Shown piece by piece: positions 27,270-36,272 of a stretch of 43,614 nt of DNA. The number at the start of each line of letters is the position of its first letter. The first letter of the stretch is position 1. The notes beneath the pieces are model-generated. The model saw only the letters and a program-made list of their open reading frames with translations. It did no database searches and was not told the DNA's origin. The stretch comes from CAZQDP01 sp964592375 (GTDB lineage Bacteria; Bacillota; Clostridia; RUG12999), in NCBI GenBank assembly GCA_964592375.1, contig CAZQDP010000010.1, positions 1-43,614 on the forward strand. The letters are read 5' to 3'. The position numbers and the translations under genes are program-made.

Positions 27270-27986
27270 ATGAGTTTGCAAGTATACATACACAGCCTGA
27301 AAGGGGAAAAGCACCGTGTCAATCAAGATTGCTACAGGAGCAATGATGAAAAGGGCCTGTATATGATTGCAGACGGCATGGGAGGATATTTAGCAGGGGA
27401 GGTTGCAAGTAAAATTGCATGCGACTGTATTGAAAGCAATATTGATGATTTTTCAAGCACTGCTATTCTTTGTGCCATCGAAAAAGCAAATACAGAAATA
27501 TACACCTTAAGCCGTGAAGAAAAGTATAAAGGGATGGGGACAACGGCAGCGGTATGCATGATTAAAAACAATAAGCTGATTGCCGCGCATGTGGGAGACA
27601 GCCGAATTTATATTTATGATCAAAATAAATTGAGGGCTGTGACAAAAGACCATTCTTATGTAGAAGAGCTGATTAGTAGCGGCGAGATTACAAGGCAACA
27701 GGCGAATTCCCACGCCATGCGCAATGTGATTACAAGAGCCATTGGTGCTGAGCAGAAGGTTGTAGCGGATCTCTTTGATTATACACTAACGGATGAGGAC
27801 ATCATTTTGCTGTGCAGTGACGGACTTTCTACTAGCATATCGGATGAAGAACTACTGCAGACCTTAAGTGGCGCGGATATTGAAAAGCTGCCGAAGCAGC
27901 TTTGTGATATGGCAGTGAGCAAGGGCTGTACGGATGATGTTACGGTCATGATGATAAGTTCAACGAGGGGATGGTGTGAGCAGTGA
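27270..27986 (+). CDS. prpC: PP2C-family Ser/Thr protein phosphatase (PrpC/Stp)
   Basis: A metal-dependent phosphatase that reverses phosphorylation by the adjacent PrkC kinase. The 238 residues show the PP2C motifs: RVNQDCY, YMIADGMGGYLAGEVAS (metal aspartate), MGTTAAVCMI, AAHVGDSRIYI, VTKDHSYVEELI, and LCSDGLSTSISDEELL near the C-terminus. AAAGGAG lies so close to the ATG at 27270 that an in-frame TTG at 27276, 8 bases from GGAG, may be the true start. Its stop overlaps the GTG start of prkC, so the pair is co-translated. Confidence 0.94.
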   Translation: MSLQVYIHSLKGEKHRVNQDCYRSNDEKGLYMIADGMGGYLAGEVASKIACDCIESNIDDFSSTAILCAIEKANTEIYTLSREEKYKGMGTTAAVCMIKNNKLIAAHVGDSRIYIYDQNKLRAVTKDHSYVEELISSGEITRQQANSHAMRNVITRAIGAEQKVVADLFDYTLTDEDIILLCSDGLSTSISDEELLQTLSGADIEKLPKQLCDMAVSKGCTDDVTVMMISSTRGWCEQ

Positions 27987-29896
27987 TAGGAACACTTCTT
28001 GGAAATAGATATGAAATTATCGAGCGCATCGGCAGTGGTGGTATGGCACATGTATACCTTGCGAAATGCAGATTGTTAAATCGAGATGTGGCTATAAAAG
28101 TTTTGCGAGATGAGCTGAAGGAAAATATAGAATTTGTGGATCGTTTTAAGGTGGAAGCCCAGGCGGCGGCCAGTCTTTCTCATCCCAATATCGTATCTGT
28201 ATACGATGTGGGGGAGGAAAACGGCATTTACTATTTTGTCATGGAGTATATTGAGGGTATCACGCTAAAGGATTATGTGACCACAAAGGGTGCACTGGAC
28301 TATAAGGAAGCGATAGGGGTTATTTTGCAGGTGGCCTCTGCCATTGAACATGCGCATAAAAAATCCATTATTCATCGTGATATTAAGCCTCACAATATAC
28401 TGATTAACAAAGAAGGTATTGCAAAGGTTACCGATTTTGGCATAGCCCGCGCTGTGACAGATGCCACCATGGTCAAAGGTGGTAATGTCATTGGCTCTGT
28501 TCATTATTTTTCACCCGAACAGGCACGCGGCATGGATGTTGATTATAAAAGCGATATTTATTCACTCGGCATTGTGCTATATGAAATGCTCACGGGAAGT
28601 GTACCTTTTGATGCGGATACCCCTTTTGCGGTGGCAAAAATGCAGGTGGAGGCAACCCCTTTGGCTCCTTCACTAAAAAAAGAGGGAATTCCAAATGCAA
28701 TCGATGGCATCGTGCTAAAGGCAATGGCAAAGGATCCTGCTCTTCGATACCAATCTGCAAGTGCTTTGATTGAGAGCCTCAAGCAGGTCATGGAAAATCC
28801 CGCCACAAGGATAGATAACGAGGATGTATATGCAACGAAATATGTTCCCGTAGTTCCAACAAAGGAAGACGACAAAGCGGTAAAGCATCGGCCTGAGGCG
28901 AATGCACGGAAGGATAAACGAGCAGTGATCTTCGCATGGATGACGGCGGCCTTTTTCATTCTTGCCGTGGGGCTTTATGCTTTATATGGTTCAAATCTTG
29001 CGGCCGGAAAACCCAAGGAGAAGGAAGTACCGCAGGTTGTGGGCATGAAGTATGATGAAGCAAAGAGCAAATTCACCTCTGATACGGTTGTTATCACGAT
29101 GGACAGAAGCGAATTTAGCGAAAAATATGCCGACGGGTATATCCTCCAACAAACACCCGAAAAAGGTGAAAAATATACCGATATGCCGCTTGAAATTCGT
29201 GTGGTTGTGAGCAAAGGCATGAAAAAGACCTTTTTAGAGGATTATGCAGGTAGAAATTATAAAGAAGTAGAAACCGAACTAAAGAGTGAGGAAGGGCTTG
29301 CTGTCAGCATTAAGTATGAGACAGACGAAACATATCCGATTGATGTCATTATCAAAACTTCTCCTGCGGCAGGCAGTGAAATGCAGGAAGGCGAGAGGGT
29401 GACACTATATGTCAGCACCGGTCCGGAAGTCAAGTCCATTAAGGTGCCAAATGTGGTGGGCATGAAAGAGGAGCAAGCAGTCAGTGCAATCAAGAGCGCT
29501 CAGCTCACTGTGAATGTGAGTAGCCAGGAGTCTAATAAAGAAAAAGGAACCGTGATTTCCCAAAGTCCGCAGAGTGATGCGCAGGTCAGCGAGAAAACAG
29601 CCATCACCATTGTGGTCAGCAGCGGTGGCATAGCAAAGCCGGATGGCAATACCACGGGTGCATCAAACCCCACAGCATCGCCCGGTAAAAAAGTAAAGAT
29701 GCCCGGCCTTGTTGGGATGAATTTAGAAGAGGCAAAATCGGCCGTGAGCAATGCAGGACTTTCCCTCAGTAATACCATCACGTATGTGGAGAGTGCAGAT
29801 TACCCGAAGGGTGTGGTTATTTTCCAATCACCTGCGGCTGGTGAGAGCATAGCAGAAAAAAGCAAGGTGGAAATTAAAGTGAGCAGTGGCAGATAA
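27983..29896 (+). CDS. prkC: PASTA-domain Ser/Thr protein kinase (PrkC/Stk1)
   Basis: A membrane kinase that senses peptidoglycan fragments or lipid II and controls growth, division and germination in Firmicutes. The 637 residues have a cytoplasmic Hanks-type kinase domain (about 1-270) with GSGGMAHVYLA, AIKVL, HRDIKPHNILI, DFGIARA and GSVHYFSPEQARG. A linker, one membrane helix at about 313-334, and four extracellular PASTA repeats follow. These begin near residues 347, 413, 485 and 570; the first, third and fourth carry the VPxVVGM-like start, and the second is divergent. A Thr/Ser/Pro/Gly linker lies before the last repeat. The start is GTG, overlapping prpC. Confidence 0.96.
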   Translation: MIGTLLGNRYEIIERIGSGGMAHVYLAKCRLLNRDVAIKVLRDELKENIEFVDRFKVEAQAAASLSHPNIVSVYDVGEENGIYYFVMEYIEGITLKDYVTTKGALDYKEAIGVILQVASAIEHAHKKSIIHRDIKPHNILINKEGIAKVTDFGIARAVTDATMVKGGNVIGSVHYFSPEQARGMDVDYKSDIYSLGIVLYEMLTGSVPFDADTPFAVAKMQVEATPLAPSLKKEGIPNAIDGIVLKAMAKDPALRYQSASALIESLKQVMENPATRIDNEDVYATKYVPVVPTKEDDKAVKHRPEANARKDKRAVIFAWMTAAFFILAVGLYALYGSNLAAGKPKEKEVPQVVGMKYDEAKSKFTSDTVVITMDRSEFSEKYADGYILQQTPEKGEKYTDMPLEIRVVVSKGMKKTFLEDYAGRNYKEVETELKSEEGLAVSIKYETDETYPIDVIIKTSPAAGSEMQEGERVTLYVSTGPEVKSIKVPNVVGMKEEQAVSAIKSAQLTVNVSSQESNKEKGTVISQSPQSDAQVSEKTAITIVVSSGGIAKPDGNTTGASNPTASPGKKVKMPGLVGMNLEEAKSAVSNAGLSLSNTITYVESADYPKGVVIFQSPAAGESIAEKSKVEIKVSSGR

Positions 29897-29937
29897 GGCG
29901 GAGTTTCCGTTATATCGGCATGCATGATAGAGGGGTT

Positions 29938-30852
29938 ATGGAAAAAACAAATGTGCTTGGTAGGATTTATAAAGGAATAGGCGGATTTTACTATGTGAAA
30001 TCCGAAAACAAAGTATATGAATGTAGAGCAAAGGGCGTGTTTCGCAAAGAAAAAATCACGCCTTTGGCCGGAGACCTTTGTGAAATTCAAATTTTAGACG
30101 AAAATGCTATGCTGGGCAACCTTGAAAAGATATTGCCAAGAAAAAATCAGTTTATTCGCCCCAGTGTCGCCAATGTGGATATCATGGCGATTGTATGTGC
30201 ACCCGAGCAACCAAGTTTTCAGCCATTGCTGATTGATAAGCTGGCGGTTACGGCAGCTTACAGCGGAGCGGAGTGCATCCTCATTATTAACAAAAGCGAT
30301 TTGGATACAAAAGGCGCTGTGCAGGACCTTTTAGCGGTTTATACAAAGGTCGGCTATAAGGTGTTTATCACCGAGGCAAAGGAAAATAAATGCATTACCG
30401 ATCTGAAGGATTATATCCAAGGGAAAATTACGGTACTCGCAGGAGCCTCCGGTGTTGGGAAAACCACTTTGCTCAATTGTATATGCCCCGGATTTGCAGC
30501 GCAGATGGGAGATTTAAGCGCCAAAACCGGCAGAGGGAAGCATACCACACGAACAACGGAAATTTATGAGATAGACGGTGGCGGCTATGTGGTGGATTCG
30601 CCGGGCTTTAGCAGTTTTGAACTTGGCGGAATAAGTGCTAATGAGTTGCAGGGTTTGTTTCCGGAGCTTTCTGCCATCAATGGGAAATGCCGTTTTTCAG
30701 GCTGTGCGCACATAGAGGAGCCAAATTGCTATGTGAAAGAAATGCTGGAAACGGGCGAGGTGCCCGCCACAAGATATGAAAGCTATAAAGTGCTTTATCA
30801 AATGCTAAAAGAGCAAAAACATTGGAAAAACATAGAGAGGAATGAGTTTTAA
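29938..30852 (+). CDS. rsgA: Ribosome small-subunit-dependent GTPase RsgA
   Basis: A circularly permuted GTPase for late 30S assembly. The 304-residue protein has the N-terminal OB fold. The G4 motif NKSD precedes the P-loop GASGVGKTTLLN, as expected for the permuted order, and G3 is DSPGF. TGRGKHTTR is the switch region. The C-terminal zinc domain is CRFSGCAHIEEPNCYV. GAGGGG precedes the ATG at 29938; an upstream ATG at 29920 lacks a site. The order prpC-prkC-rsgA-rpe-thiN is the classic Firmicutes arrangement. Confidence 0.96.
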   Translation: MEKTNVLGRIYKGIGGFYYVKSENKVYECRAKGVFRKEKITPLAGDLCEIQILDENAMLGNLEKILPRKNQFIRPSVANVDIMAIVCAPEQPSFQPLLIDKLAVTAAYSGAECILIINKSDLDTKGAVQDLLAVYTKVGYKVFITEAKENKCITDLKDYIQGKITVLAGASGVGKTTLLNCICPGFAAQMGDLSAKTGRGKHTTRTTEIYEIDGGGYVVDSPGFSSFELGGISANELQGLFPELSAINGKCRFSGCAHIEEPNCYVKEMLETGEVPATRYESYKVLYQMLKEQKHWKNIERNEF

Positions 30853-30853
30853 C

Positions 30854-31495
30854 ATGATAAAGGTAGCACCTTCTATTTTAGCTGCGAATGCAGGCAGATT
30901 GTGTGAAGATATTCAAATGGTGGAAAAGGCCGGAGCGGACCTTTTGCATATTGACGTGATGGACGGACATTTTGTACCGAATTTAACTTTTGGACCCGTG
31001 GTGGTAGAGGGCATACGCCCCTACACCAAAATGATTTTTGATGTGCATTTAATGATAGAAGAGCCTGAAAAATTCATAGCACCCTTTATAAAAGCGGGAG
31101 CGGATATCATCACGGTGCATGCCGAAATAAAAGGGGACTTGCAAGGTTGCATTGACCTTATTCACAGTTTTGGAAAAAAAGCGGGTATTGTGTTTAATCC
31201 CGATACGCAGGTAGATGCGTATTTGTCCTACCTATCCGGCGTTGAAATGGCACTGGTGATGTCGGTTTATCCCGGCTTTGGAGGGCAATCCTTTATTCCT
31301 TCGGTATTGCCAAAAATCACCGCAATTCGTGCCGCGGCAGGCCCGGATTTTGATATTGAAATTGACGGCGGCGTGTCCCCAAAAAATATAGCAGAAGTGC
31401 TCAGCGCTGGTGCCAATGTGATTGTAGCAGGCTCGGCTGTATTTGGCGCCCCGGATCCTGCACAGGCAATCAGGCAGCTAAAAGGAGCAAAATAA
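30854..31495 (+). CDS. rpe: Ribulose-phosphate 3-epimerase
   Basis: Interconverts ribulose-5-phosphate and xylulose-5-phosphate in the pentose phosphate pathway. The 213-residue TIM barrel has KVAPSILAAN, HIDVMDGHFVPNLTFGP with the metal ligands, FDVHLMI, MSVYPGFGGQSFIP and EIDGGVSPKN. It begins just past the rsgA stop. An in-frame ATG at 30842 overlaps rsgA and would add four residues; the family N-terminus fits 30854. Confidence 0.95.
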   Translation: MIKVAPSILAANAGRLCEDIQMVEKAGADLLHIDVMDGHFVPNLTFGPVVVEGIRPYTKMIFDVHLMIEEPEKFIAPFIKAGADIITVHAEIKGDLQGCIDLIHSFGKKAGIVFNPDTQVDAYLSYLSGVEMALVMSVYPGFGGQSFIPSVLPKITAIRAAAGPDFDIEIDGGVSPKNIAEVLSAGANVIVAGSAVFGAPDPAQAIRQLKGAK

Positions 31496-31496
31496 G

Positions 31497-32123
31497 GTGA
31501 GGGGCATCATTCTTGCGGCCGGAGAGCTTTTGTACGATGAGTCTTATGTCGAGGAACTACAAAATGCGGATTATATCCTATGTGCAGATGGCGGATATGA
31601 CCATGCAATTGCACTTGGAATTGTGCCGCATATGATTATCGGCGATATGGATTCGGTGAAAGCATCCTTGCCAAAGAAAGGCATCCTTTTGAACACCGCC
31701 AAGAAGAAAAAAGATGAAACGGATACCCAGCTTGCCATTCATATTCTGCTTGAATGGGGTTGCACAAGTATCACCATTATCGGCGGCACCGGTGGTCGCC
31801 TTGATCATACACTTGCCAATATGTCCTTGCTTTTCCACATTGCCGAAAAAGGTGCCACAGCGTGCCTCCTTAGCGGGAAAATGCGTTGCCGGCCACTGAT
31901 GGGGCAGCTATGTATTGCCGGCAAAAAAGGGGATGTTGTATCGGTATTGCCTTTCGGGAATAGGGTGGAGGGTATTCGCACTCAGGGCCTTGAATACCAT
32001 CCGGCAGGCGATGTACTGGAAAGGTTTTTGCCTACCGGTATCAGCAATGTAATGACGGAGAACACTTGTATGATAGAAATAGAAAAGGGCTTTGCTATAG
32101 TGGTTCATATCGTGGAAATGTAA
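31497..32123 (+). CDS. thiN: Thiamine pyrophosphokinase
   Basis: Transfers pyrophosphate from ATP to thiamine, giving the cofactor thiamine diphosphate. The 208-residue protein has ILCADGGYDHAIALGIVPHMIIGDMDSV, KKKDETDTQLAIHILLEWG and GGTGGRLDHTLANMSLL, the ATP- and metal-binding signatures. The C-terminal beta domain binds thiamine. The start is GTG one base after the rpe stop, with AAAGGAGC before it. Confidence 0.94.
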   Translation: MRGIILAAGELLYDESYVEELQNADYILCADGGYDHAIALGIVPHMIIGDMDSVKASLPKKGILLNTAKKKKDETDTQLAIHILLEWGCTSITIIGGTGGRLDHTLANMSLLFHIAEKGATACLLSGKMRCRPLMGQLCIAGKKGDVVSVLPFGNRVEGIRTQGLEYHPAGDVLERFLPTGISNVMTENTCMIEIEKGFAIVVHIVEM

Positions 32124-32141
32124 GGACAAAGAGGTGTACGC

Positions 32142-33371
32142 ATGAAAAAAACAAAGGAAAAACAAAGTGCAAGGAAGGTCTATCAGATTAAAAACAATCC
32201 TAAAAAGAGTCATCATGCTTTGGGCTTTTTTGTTTTTCTATGCATTGCCGCTATCATTGTCTTTGGTATTTCCTATGCAAGTAGCCATGGTATACTGAAC
32301 ACTACATTTATTTCAGAGGCTATCGCAACGTACATTTCAAAAGTTGAAAATCATGAGGACACAGAAAAAAAGGAAAATGAAGCGAATGTTATCCCTTTAG
32401 AGTCGGGCGGGAATTATCGATATACGCCGTATCAAGATAAGGTAGCGGTCTGCGGAAAAGAGAGCATTAGTATCATGAATGCATCCGGGGAGGAAGTCTT
32501 TCGTCACCCCATGAAGCTAGATGTGCCACTTGTTTCCGCCGAAAATGGCGCAATGATTGTAGCCAGCAGGGGAAAAACACAGCTTTTGTACCATCGTGGG
32601 AAAGACGAAATAAAGGAAATTACAGCAAAAAACATCGTTACGCAGGTAAAAATGAGCAAAAGCGGGTATTTTGCAGTAATCACCGAAGAGGTAGGATACG
32701 ATGGGGGATTATACATCTATAACTCCCAAGGTGAGATTACCTATATTTGGATGTCTGGCACGGGACGGATTATTGATGTGGATATTTCTCCCAGTGGAAA
32801 GCTTCTTGCTGTATCGCTGATGGATGTCTCCAGCGGTAGCGTAAACGGGAACATTCTGTTTTTTCATAATGGCGTGGATGAGAGAGCATATGCAGGAGCA
32901 AATGAACAAGACAATCTCATCTCAACCGTGAAATGGATGGACGACAGAACACTTTTGGCAGTGGGAGATAGCCAACTACTTTGCATCAATTCCGACGGAA
33001 AGAAAAAGTGGAGCTGGGATTATGAAGGGAAAAGCTTGTTATCCTATAATGTGGACCGGGCGGATATGCCTGTTTTCGCGCTGAGCAGTGGTTCTATGGG
33101 CACAAATCGTAGCTGTGAAATTGTCATGATGAATAAACAAGGGAAAAAAAGCGACCCTTTTCAAATAGATACCGAAATGAAAAATATTAGCACAAGTAGT
33201 GGCAAAGCGGCAGTGGTATGCGCACGAGAGGTAATTATGCTGGATCGCTATGCGAAGGAAAAAAGCAGAACTGCATTAAAGAAAGATGTAAGCTGTGGCA
33301 CGATGTTTGGTAGCGGAAACAAAATGTTAGCGGTATCGGGTGCCATGGCGGATGTGATTACCATAAAGTAA
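32142..33371 (+). CDS. DUF5711 family membrane-anchored protein
   Basis: The 409 residues start with a basic cytoplasmic tail, then one membrane helix at about 26-46 (ALGFFVFLCIAAIIVFGISYA). A large outer domain follows, rich in short beta strands in a repeating pattern (VCGKESISIMNASGEEVFR, YDGGLYIYNSQGEITYIW, DDRTLLAVGDSQLLCINSDGKKKW) that resembles a WD40-like or PQQ-like propeller. I recognise it as a DUF5711-type protein common in Clostridia; function unknown. It is followed 13 bases on by a CvpA-family gene, a frequent pairing as far as I recall, which suggests a shared envelope role. Confidence 0.75.
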   Translation: MKKTKEKQSARKVYQIKNNPKKSHHALGFFVFLCIAAIIVFGISYASSHGILNTTFISEAIATYISKVENHEDTEKKENEANVIPLESGGNYRYTPYQDKVAVCGKESISIMNASGEEVFRHPMKLDVPLVSAENGAMIVASRGKTQLLYHRGKDEIKEITAKNIVTQVKMSKSGYFAVITEEVGYDGGLYIYNSQGEITYIWMSGTGRIIDVDISPSGKLLAVSLMDVSSGSVNGNILFFHNGVDERAYAGANEQDNLISTVKWMDDRTLLAVGDSQLLCINSDGKKKWSWDYEGKSLLSYNVDRADMPVFALSSGSMGTNRSCEIVMMNKQGKKSDPFQIDTEMKNISTSSGKAAVVCAREVIMLDRYAKEKSRTALKKDVSCGTMFGSGNKMLAVSGAMADVITIK

Positions 33372-33384
33372 AGGATGTGTAGAT

Positions 33385-34017
33385 ATGATACTTGATTTAC
33401 TATTTGCGGCGGTACTCATCATAAGCATTTTCGTGGGACTAAAATATGGGTTTGCACAGTCGGTATTTGGCTTTGCTTCTACATTTTTATCCATCGTTCT
33501 TGCGTATATTTTTTATGAGCCATTTCGCACGCTTTTGATGAGCTTTGAATTTTTTGTGAATATTCATGAGAGCATTATGAAAAATGTAGCCAAATATATT
33601 ACGCCCTCGGTGCAAAGCAGCAATACCTTGCCGGGTTTCATTCCGAAAAATGCTATCCAATCCGGTATGAATAATGCGGCGCAAGGCACCTCGGGAATCA
33701 TTGCGGATATCGTGATGGGCGTGATTATTATTGTTATTTTCATTGTACTGGTGAAGATCATCATGAAGGTCATCGGACTTGTGCTTGGACTGATTGTGAA
33801 ACTGCCGGTTGTAAAACAATTTGATGGTCTTTTGGGCGGAATGTTCGGTGCATTAAATGGGCTGATGCTTTGCTATCTTGCAGCTGCCATTGTGTTTTTG
33901 GTGATTGCCAACTCCGAGGCTGCTTGGCTGAGCGGACAGCTTCAGAATTCGTATGCATCAGCGTATTTCTATAAAAATAATTTGGTGATCAACTTACTCA
34001 TGACGATGAGTAAATAA
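33385..34017 (+). CDS. CvpA family membrane protein
   Basis: A 210-residue protein with four hydrophobic segments: MILDLLFAAVLIISIFVGLKYG at the start, FASTFLSIVLAYIFYEPF, IVMGVIIIVIFIVLVKIIMKVIGLVLGL, and LLGGMFGALNGLMLCYLAAAIVFLVI. The order and the GLLGG-like turn fit the CvpA/colicin V production family, whose members act in envelope homeostasis; the mechanism is unclear. It follows the DUF5711 gene closely. Confidence 0.82.
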   Translation: MILDLLFAAVLIISIFVGLKYGFAQSVFGFASTFLSIVLAYIFYEPFRTLLMSFEFFVNIHESIMKNVAKYITPSVQSSNTLPGFIPKNAIQSGMNNAAQGTSGIIADIVMGVIIIVIFIVLVKIIMKVIGLVLGLIVKLPVVKQFDGLLGGMFGALNGLMLCYLAAAIVFLVIANSEAAWLSGQLQNSYASAYFYKNNLVINLLMTMSK

Positions 34018-34059
34018 ACTTCACTTACTTTTACGAAATGACGAAAGAGGGATTTCCAT

Positions 34060-34959
34060 ATGGCGTTTTTTTATAAAGATGCAAAGCCCGGCAGAGGAAT
34101 TGGAAAGGATGAACCGAAAAAAAAGGGAATTGCACTGTTTTTTGAGCTTTACATCAGGAAATTTTGGGCCTATATGTTGCTGAATGTTCTATTTATTATA
34201 ACGTCACTGCCGGCGATTGCTATTTATAGCATTTTGCTTATTTATTATGCGCAGGCACAGGATTTGGATATGCTTTTAACATGCATTTTTGCGGCTATAA
34301 TGCTTGTTATTCTGCTGGGAGGAGGACCTACAACTGCGGGATATCATTATGTGCTTCGGAATTATGTTCGGGAAGAGCATTCCTTTTTATGGAGTGATTT
34401 TTTCGAGCACACAAAAAAGAATTTTATCCAGTCAATGATGATGTGGGTAATTGATGTGATTGTGGTTGCACTACTCATTACCAATGCACGTTTTTATGTT
34501 GCAGTGGCATCACAGGGCACATTTCATTTGGTGGCACTTGCCGTATTTTCAGTATTTTGTGCTTTTTACGTCATGCTTCATTTCTTTATCTGGACAATGA
34601 TGGTCACCTTCAAGCTTTCCCTATGGCCGATTGTGCGCAATTCCTTTATCTTAGTTGTGGCAAGCTTATATCGAAACCTTTTGGGTGTTATTATTGCCGC
34701 AGGTTGCTTTTTTGCGCTCAGCACTTTGTCCGTGTATATTAGCATACCGTTTTTACTGATCATGGGCGCTGCGCCGCTCGGCCTTATTTTTCAGATGATT
34801 TCTTATAAAACCCTTAAAAAATATATGCTAGACCCTGCACTTGCGGCAGAAGAAGCGGCAAAAGAGAATGAAGAATGCGATTTGGAGGAAAAGCTTTGGC
34901 AAACTTATGATAATGATGTCGCTGCGCTTTTTCGGAGCAAAGAGCACAGTGATAAATAA
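34060..34959 (+). CDS. YesL family membrane protein (DUF624)
   Basis: A 299-residue membrane protein with five or six helices. The segment PTTAGYHYVLRNYVREEHSFLWSDFFEHTKKNFIQS between the second and third helices is typical of DUF624/YesL. The charged C-terminal tail (EEKLWQTYDNDVAALFRSKE) is cytoplasmic. The family is linked to carbohydrate uptake loci in Bacillus, but there is no sugar gene here. AAAGAGGG precedes the ATG. Confidence 0.8.
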   Translation: MAFFYKDAKPGRGIGKDEPKKKGIALFFELYIRKFWAYMLLNVLFIITSLPAIAIYSILLIYYAQAQDLDMLLTCIFAAIMLVILLGGGPTTAGYHYVLRNYVREEHSFLWSDFFEHTKKNFIQSMMMWVIDVIVVALLITNARFYVAVASQGTFHLVALAVFSVFCAFYVMLHFFIWTMMVTFKLSLWPIVRNSFILVVASLYRNLLGVIIAAGCFFALSTLSVYISIPFLLIMGAAPLGLIFQMISYKTLKKYMLDPALAAEEAAKENEECDLEEKLWQTYDNDVAALFRSKEHSDK

Positions 34960-34971
34960 GGAGAAGGTTTA

Positions 34972-36255
34972 TTGGATACAATAGGCGATGAAAGGATGGT
35001 TAAGAGTATGGTAAAATATGAAATTGCAAACGGAATTAATCTGTATCATATAGAAACGGACAAATTCAAATCCTTTTCTGCGAGCATCAATATATACAGA
35101 AATTTAAATGCAGGCGAAGCCGCTAAAAATGTACTCATGCTGAAGGTGTTGCGTAGTGCAAGCGCACAATATCCGTCTATTGCAGACATGGAAAAGAAGC
35201 TGGAATGGCTATGGGGCGCACGACTTATTGCAGATGTAAAGAAAAAAGGGGATATACAGGTACTGTCCCTTTCCGCTGCCACCTTATCCGATAAGTATAC
35301 AAAAGCATCTTCCGCACAGGAAATTTCCAGGTTTCTCTTGGATGTTTTTCTATGCCCAAAGGTAACTTGCGATGGGTTTGATAGCAGAATAATGCAGATA
35401 GAAAAAAGCAACCTGAAAAACTTAATCATGAGCGTACTAAACGATAAACGTGCATATGCCGAAAAGAGACTGGTTGAAGAAATGTGTGCCGATGCGCCTT
35501 TTGGTATTTATGAACTGGGTAGGGTAGAGGACGTAGATGCAATAACCCCAGAAGAGCTATATGCTCATTACAAACAAGTACTAGCGGAGAGCCGCATGGA
35601 TATTTTTATTTGCGGCAGTGAAAACACCGCGGATTTATTTAGAGCTGCGCTTTGCGGCTTTGGCGGCGAAAAGCAGCACCTATCCACGAAGGGCCTAAAG
35701 GGAGCCGTGCCTGCCAAAATGCACGAGGTTGTGGAAGAAATGGAAACCCAACAATGCAAGATGGCCATTGGTTTTCAGATAGAAGGGGAGCTTACGGAAG
35801 AAAATTATTATACGTATATGATGTACAATTCCGTATTTGGCGGCGGTGTGCATTCCAAGCTCTTTAACCATGTTCGTGAAAAGCTTAGCCTTGCATACTA
35901 TGCATATTCAAGGCTTATACGCCACAAAAGTATTGTAACGGTTGCCACGGGCATTGAGCTAGATAAATATGAAAAAACCCGTGAAGAAGTATTTCGCCAA
36001 GCACAAGAGATAGAAAATGGCAATATAACCGATACCGAATTCGTGGCAGCAAGAATTGCCCTGGAAACTTATTTGCGTTCGCTTAGCGATACACCGGAGA
36101 ATATGCAGGAGTTTTATATCAATAATCTGTTATCCGGTTTTGGCGGCAGTGTAATCCAAGCAATAGAAGGCATTGGAAAGGTAAAGAAGGAAGATGTCAT
36201 TTCGGCAGCAGCTCATATGAGGCCACATACACTGTATTTTCTAAAGAATAAGTAG
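34972..36255 (+). CDS. ymfF: M16-family peptidase homologue, YmfF type (inactive partner)
   Basis: The non-catalytic half of the YmfF/YmfH pair. In Bacillus subtilis these proteins are needed, with YmfI, to complete the 5-aminopentanol modification of elongation factor P. The 427-residue protein has the M16 two-domain fold (SASINIYRNLNAGEAAKNVLMLKVL; later YYTYMMYNSVFGGGVHSKLFNHVREKLSLAYYAYSR). It lacks the HxxEH zinc motif at the position where it would lie, as in YmfF proteins. I take the TTG at 34972 because AAGGAGAAGG lies at the right spacing. ATGs at 34996 and 35008 are alternatives. The catalytic partner follows 17 bases on. EF-P itself is not in this window. Confidence 0.88.
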   Translation: MDTIGDERMVKSMVKYEIANGINLYHIETDKFKSFSASINIYRNLNAGEAAKNVLMLKVLRSASAQYPSIADMEKKLEWLWGARLIADVKKKGDIQVLSLSAATLSDKYTKASSAQEISRFLLDVFLCPKVTCDGFDSRIMQIEKSNLKNLIMSVLNDKRAYAEKRLVEEMCADAPFGIYELGRVEDVDAITPEELYAHYKQVLAESRMDIFICGSENTADLFRAALCGFGGEKQHLSTKGLKGAVPAKMHEVVEEMETQQCKMAIGFQIEGELTEENYYTYMMYNSVFGGGVHSKLFNHVREKLSLAYYAYSRLIRHKSIVTVATGIELDKYEKTREEVFRQAQEIENGNITDTEFVAARIALETYLRSLSDTPENMQEFYINNLLSGFGGSVIQAIEGIGKVKKEDVISAAAHMRPHTLYFLKNK

Positions 36256-36272
36256 AGCAGGAGGGAATAGAG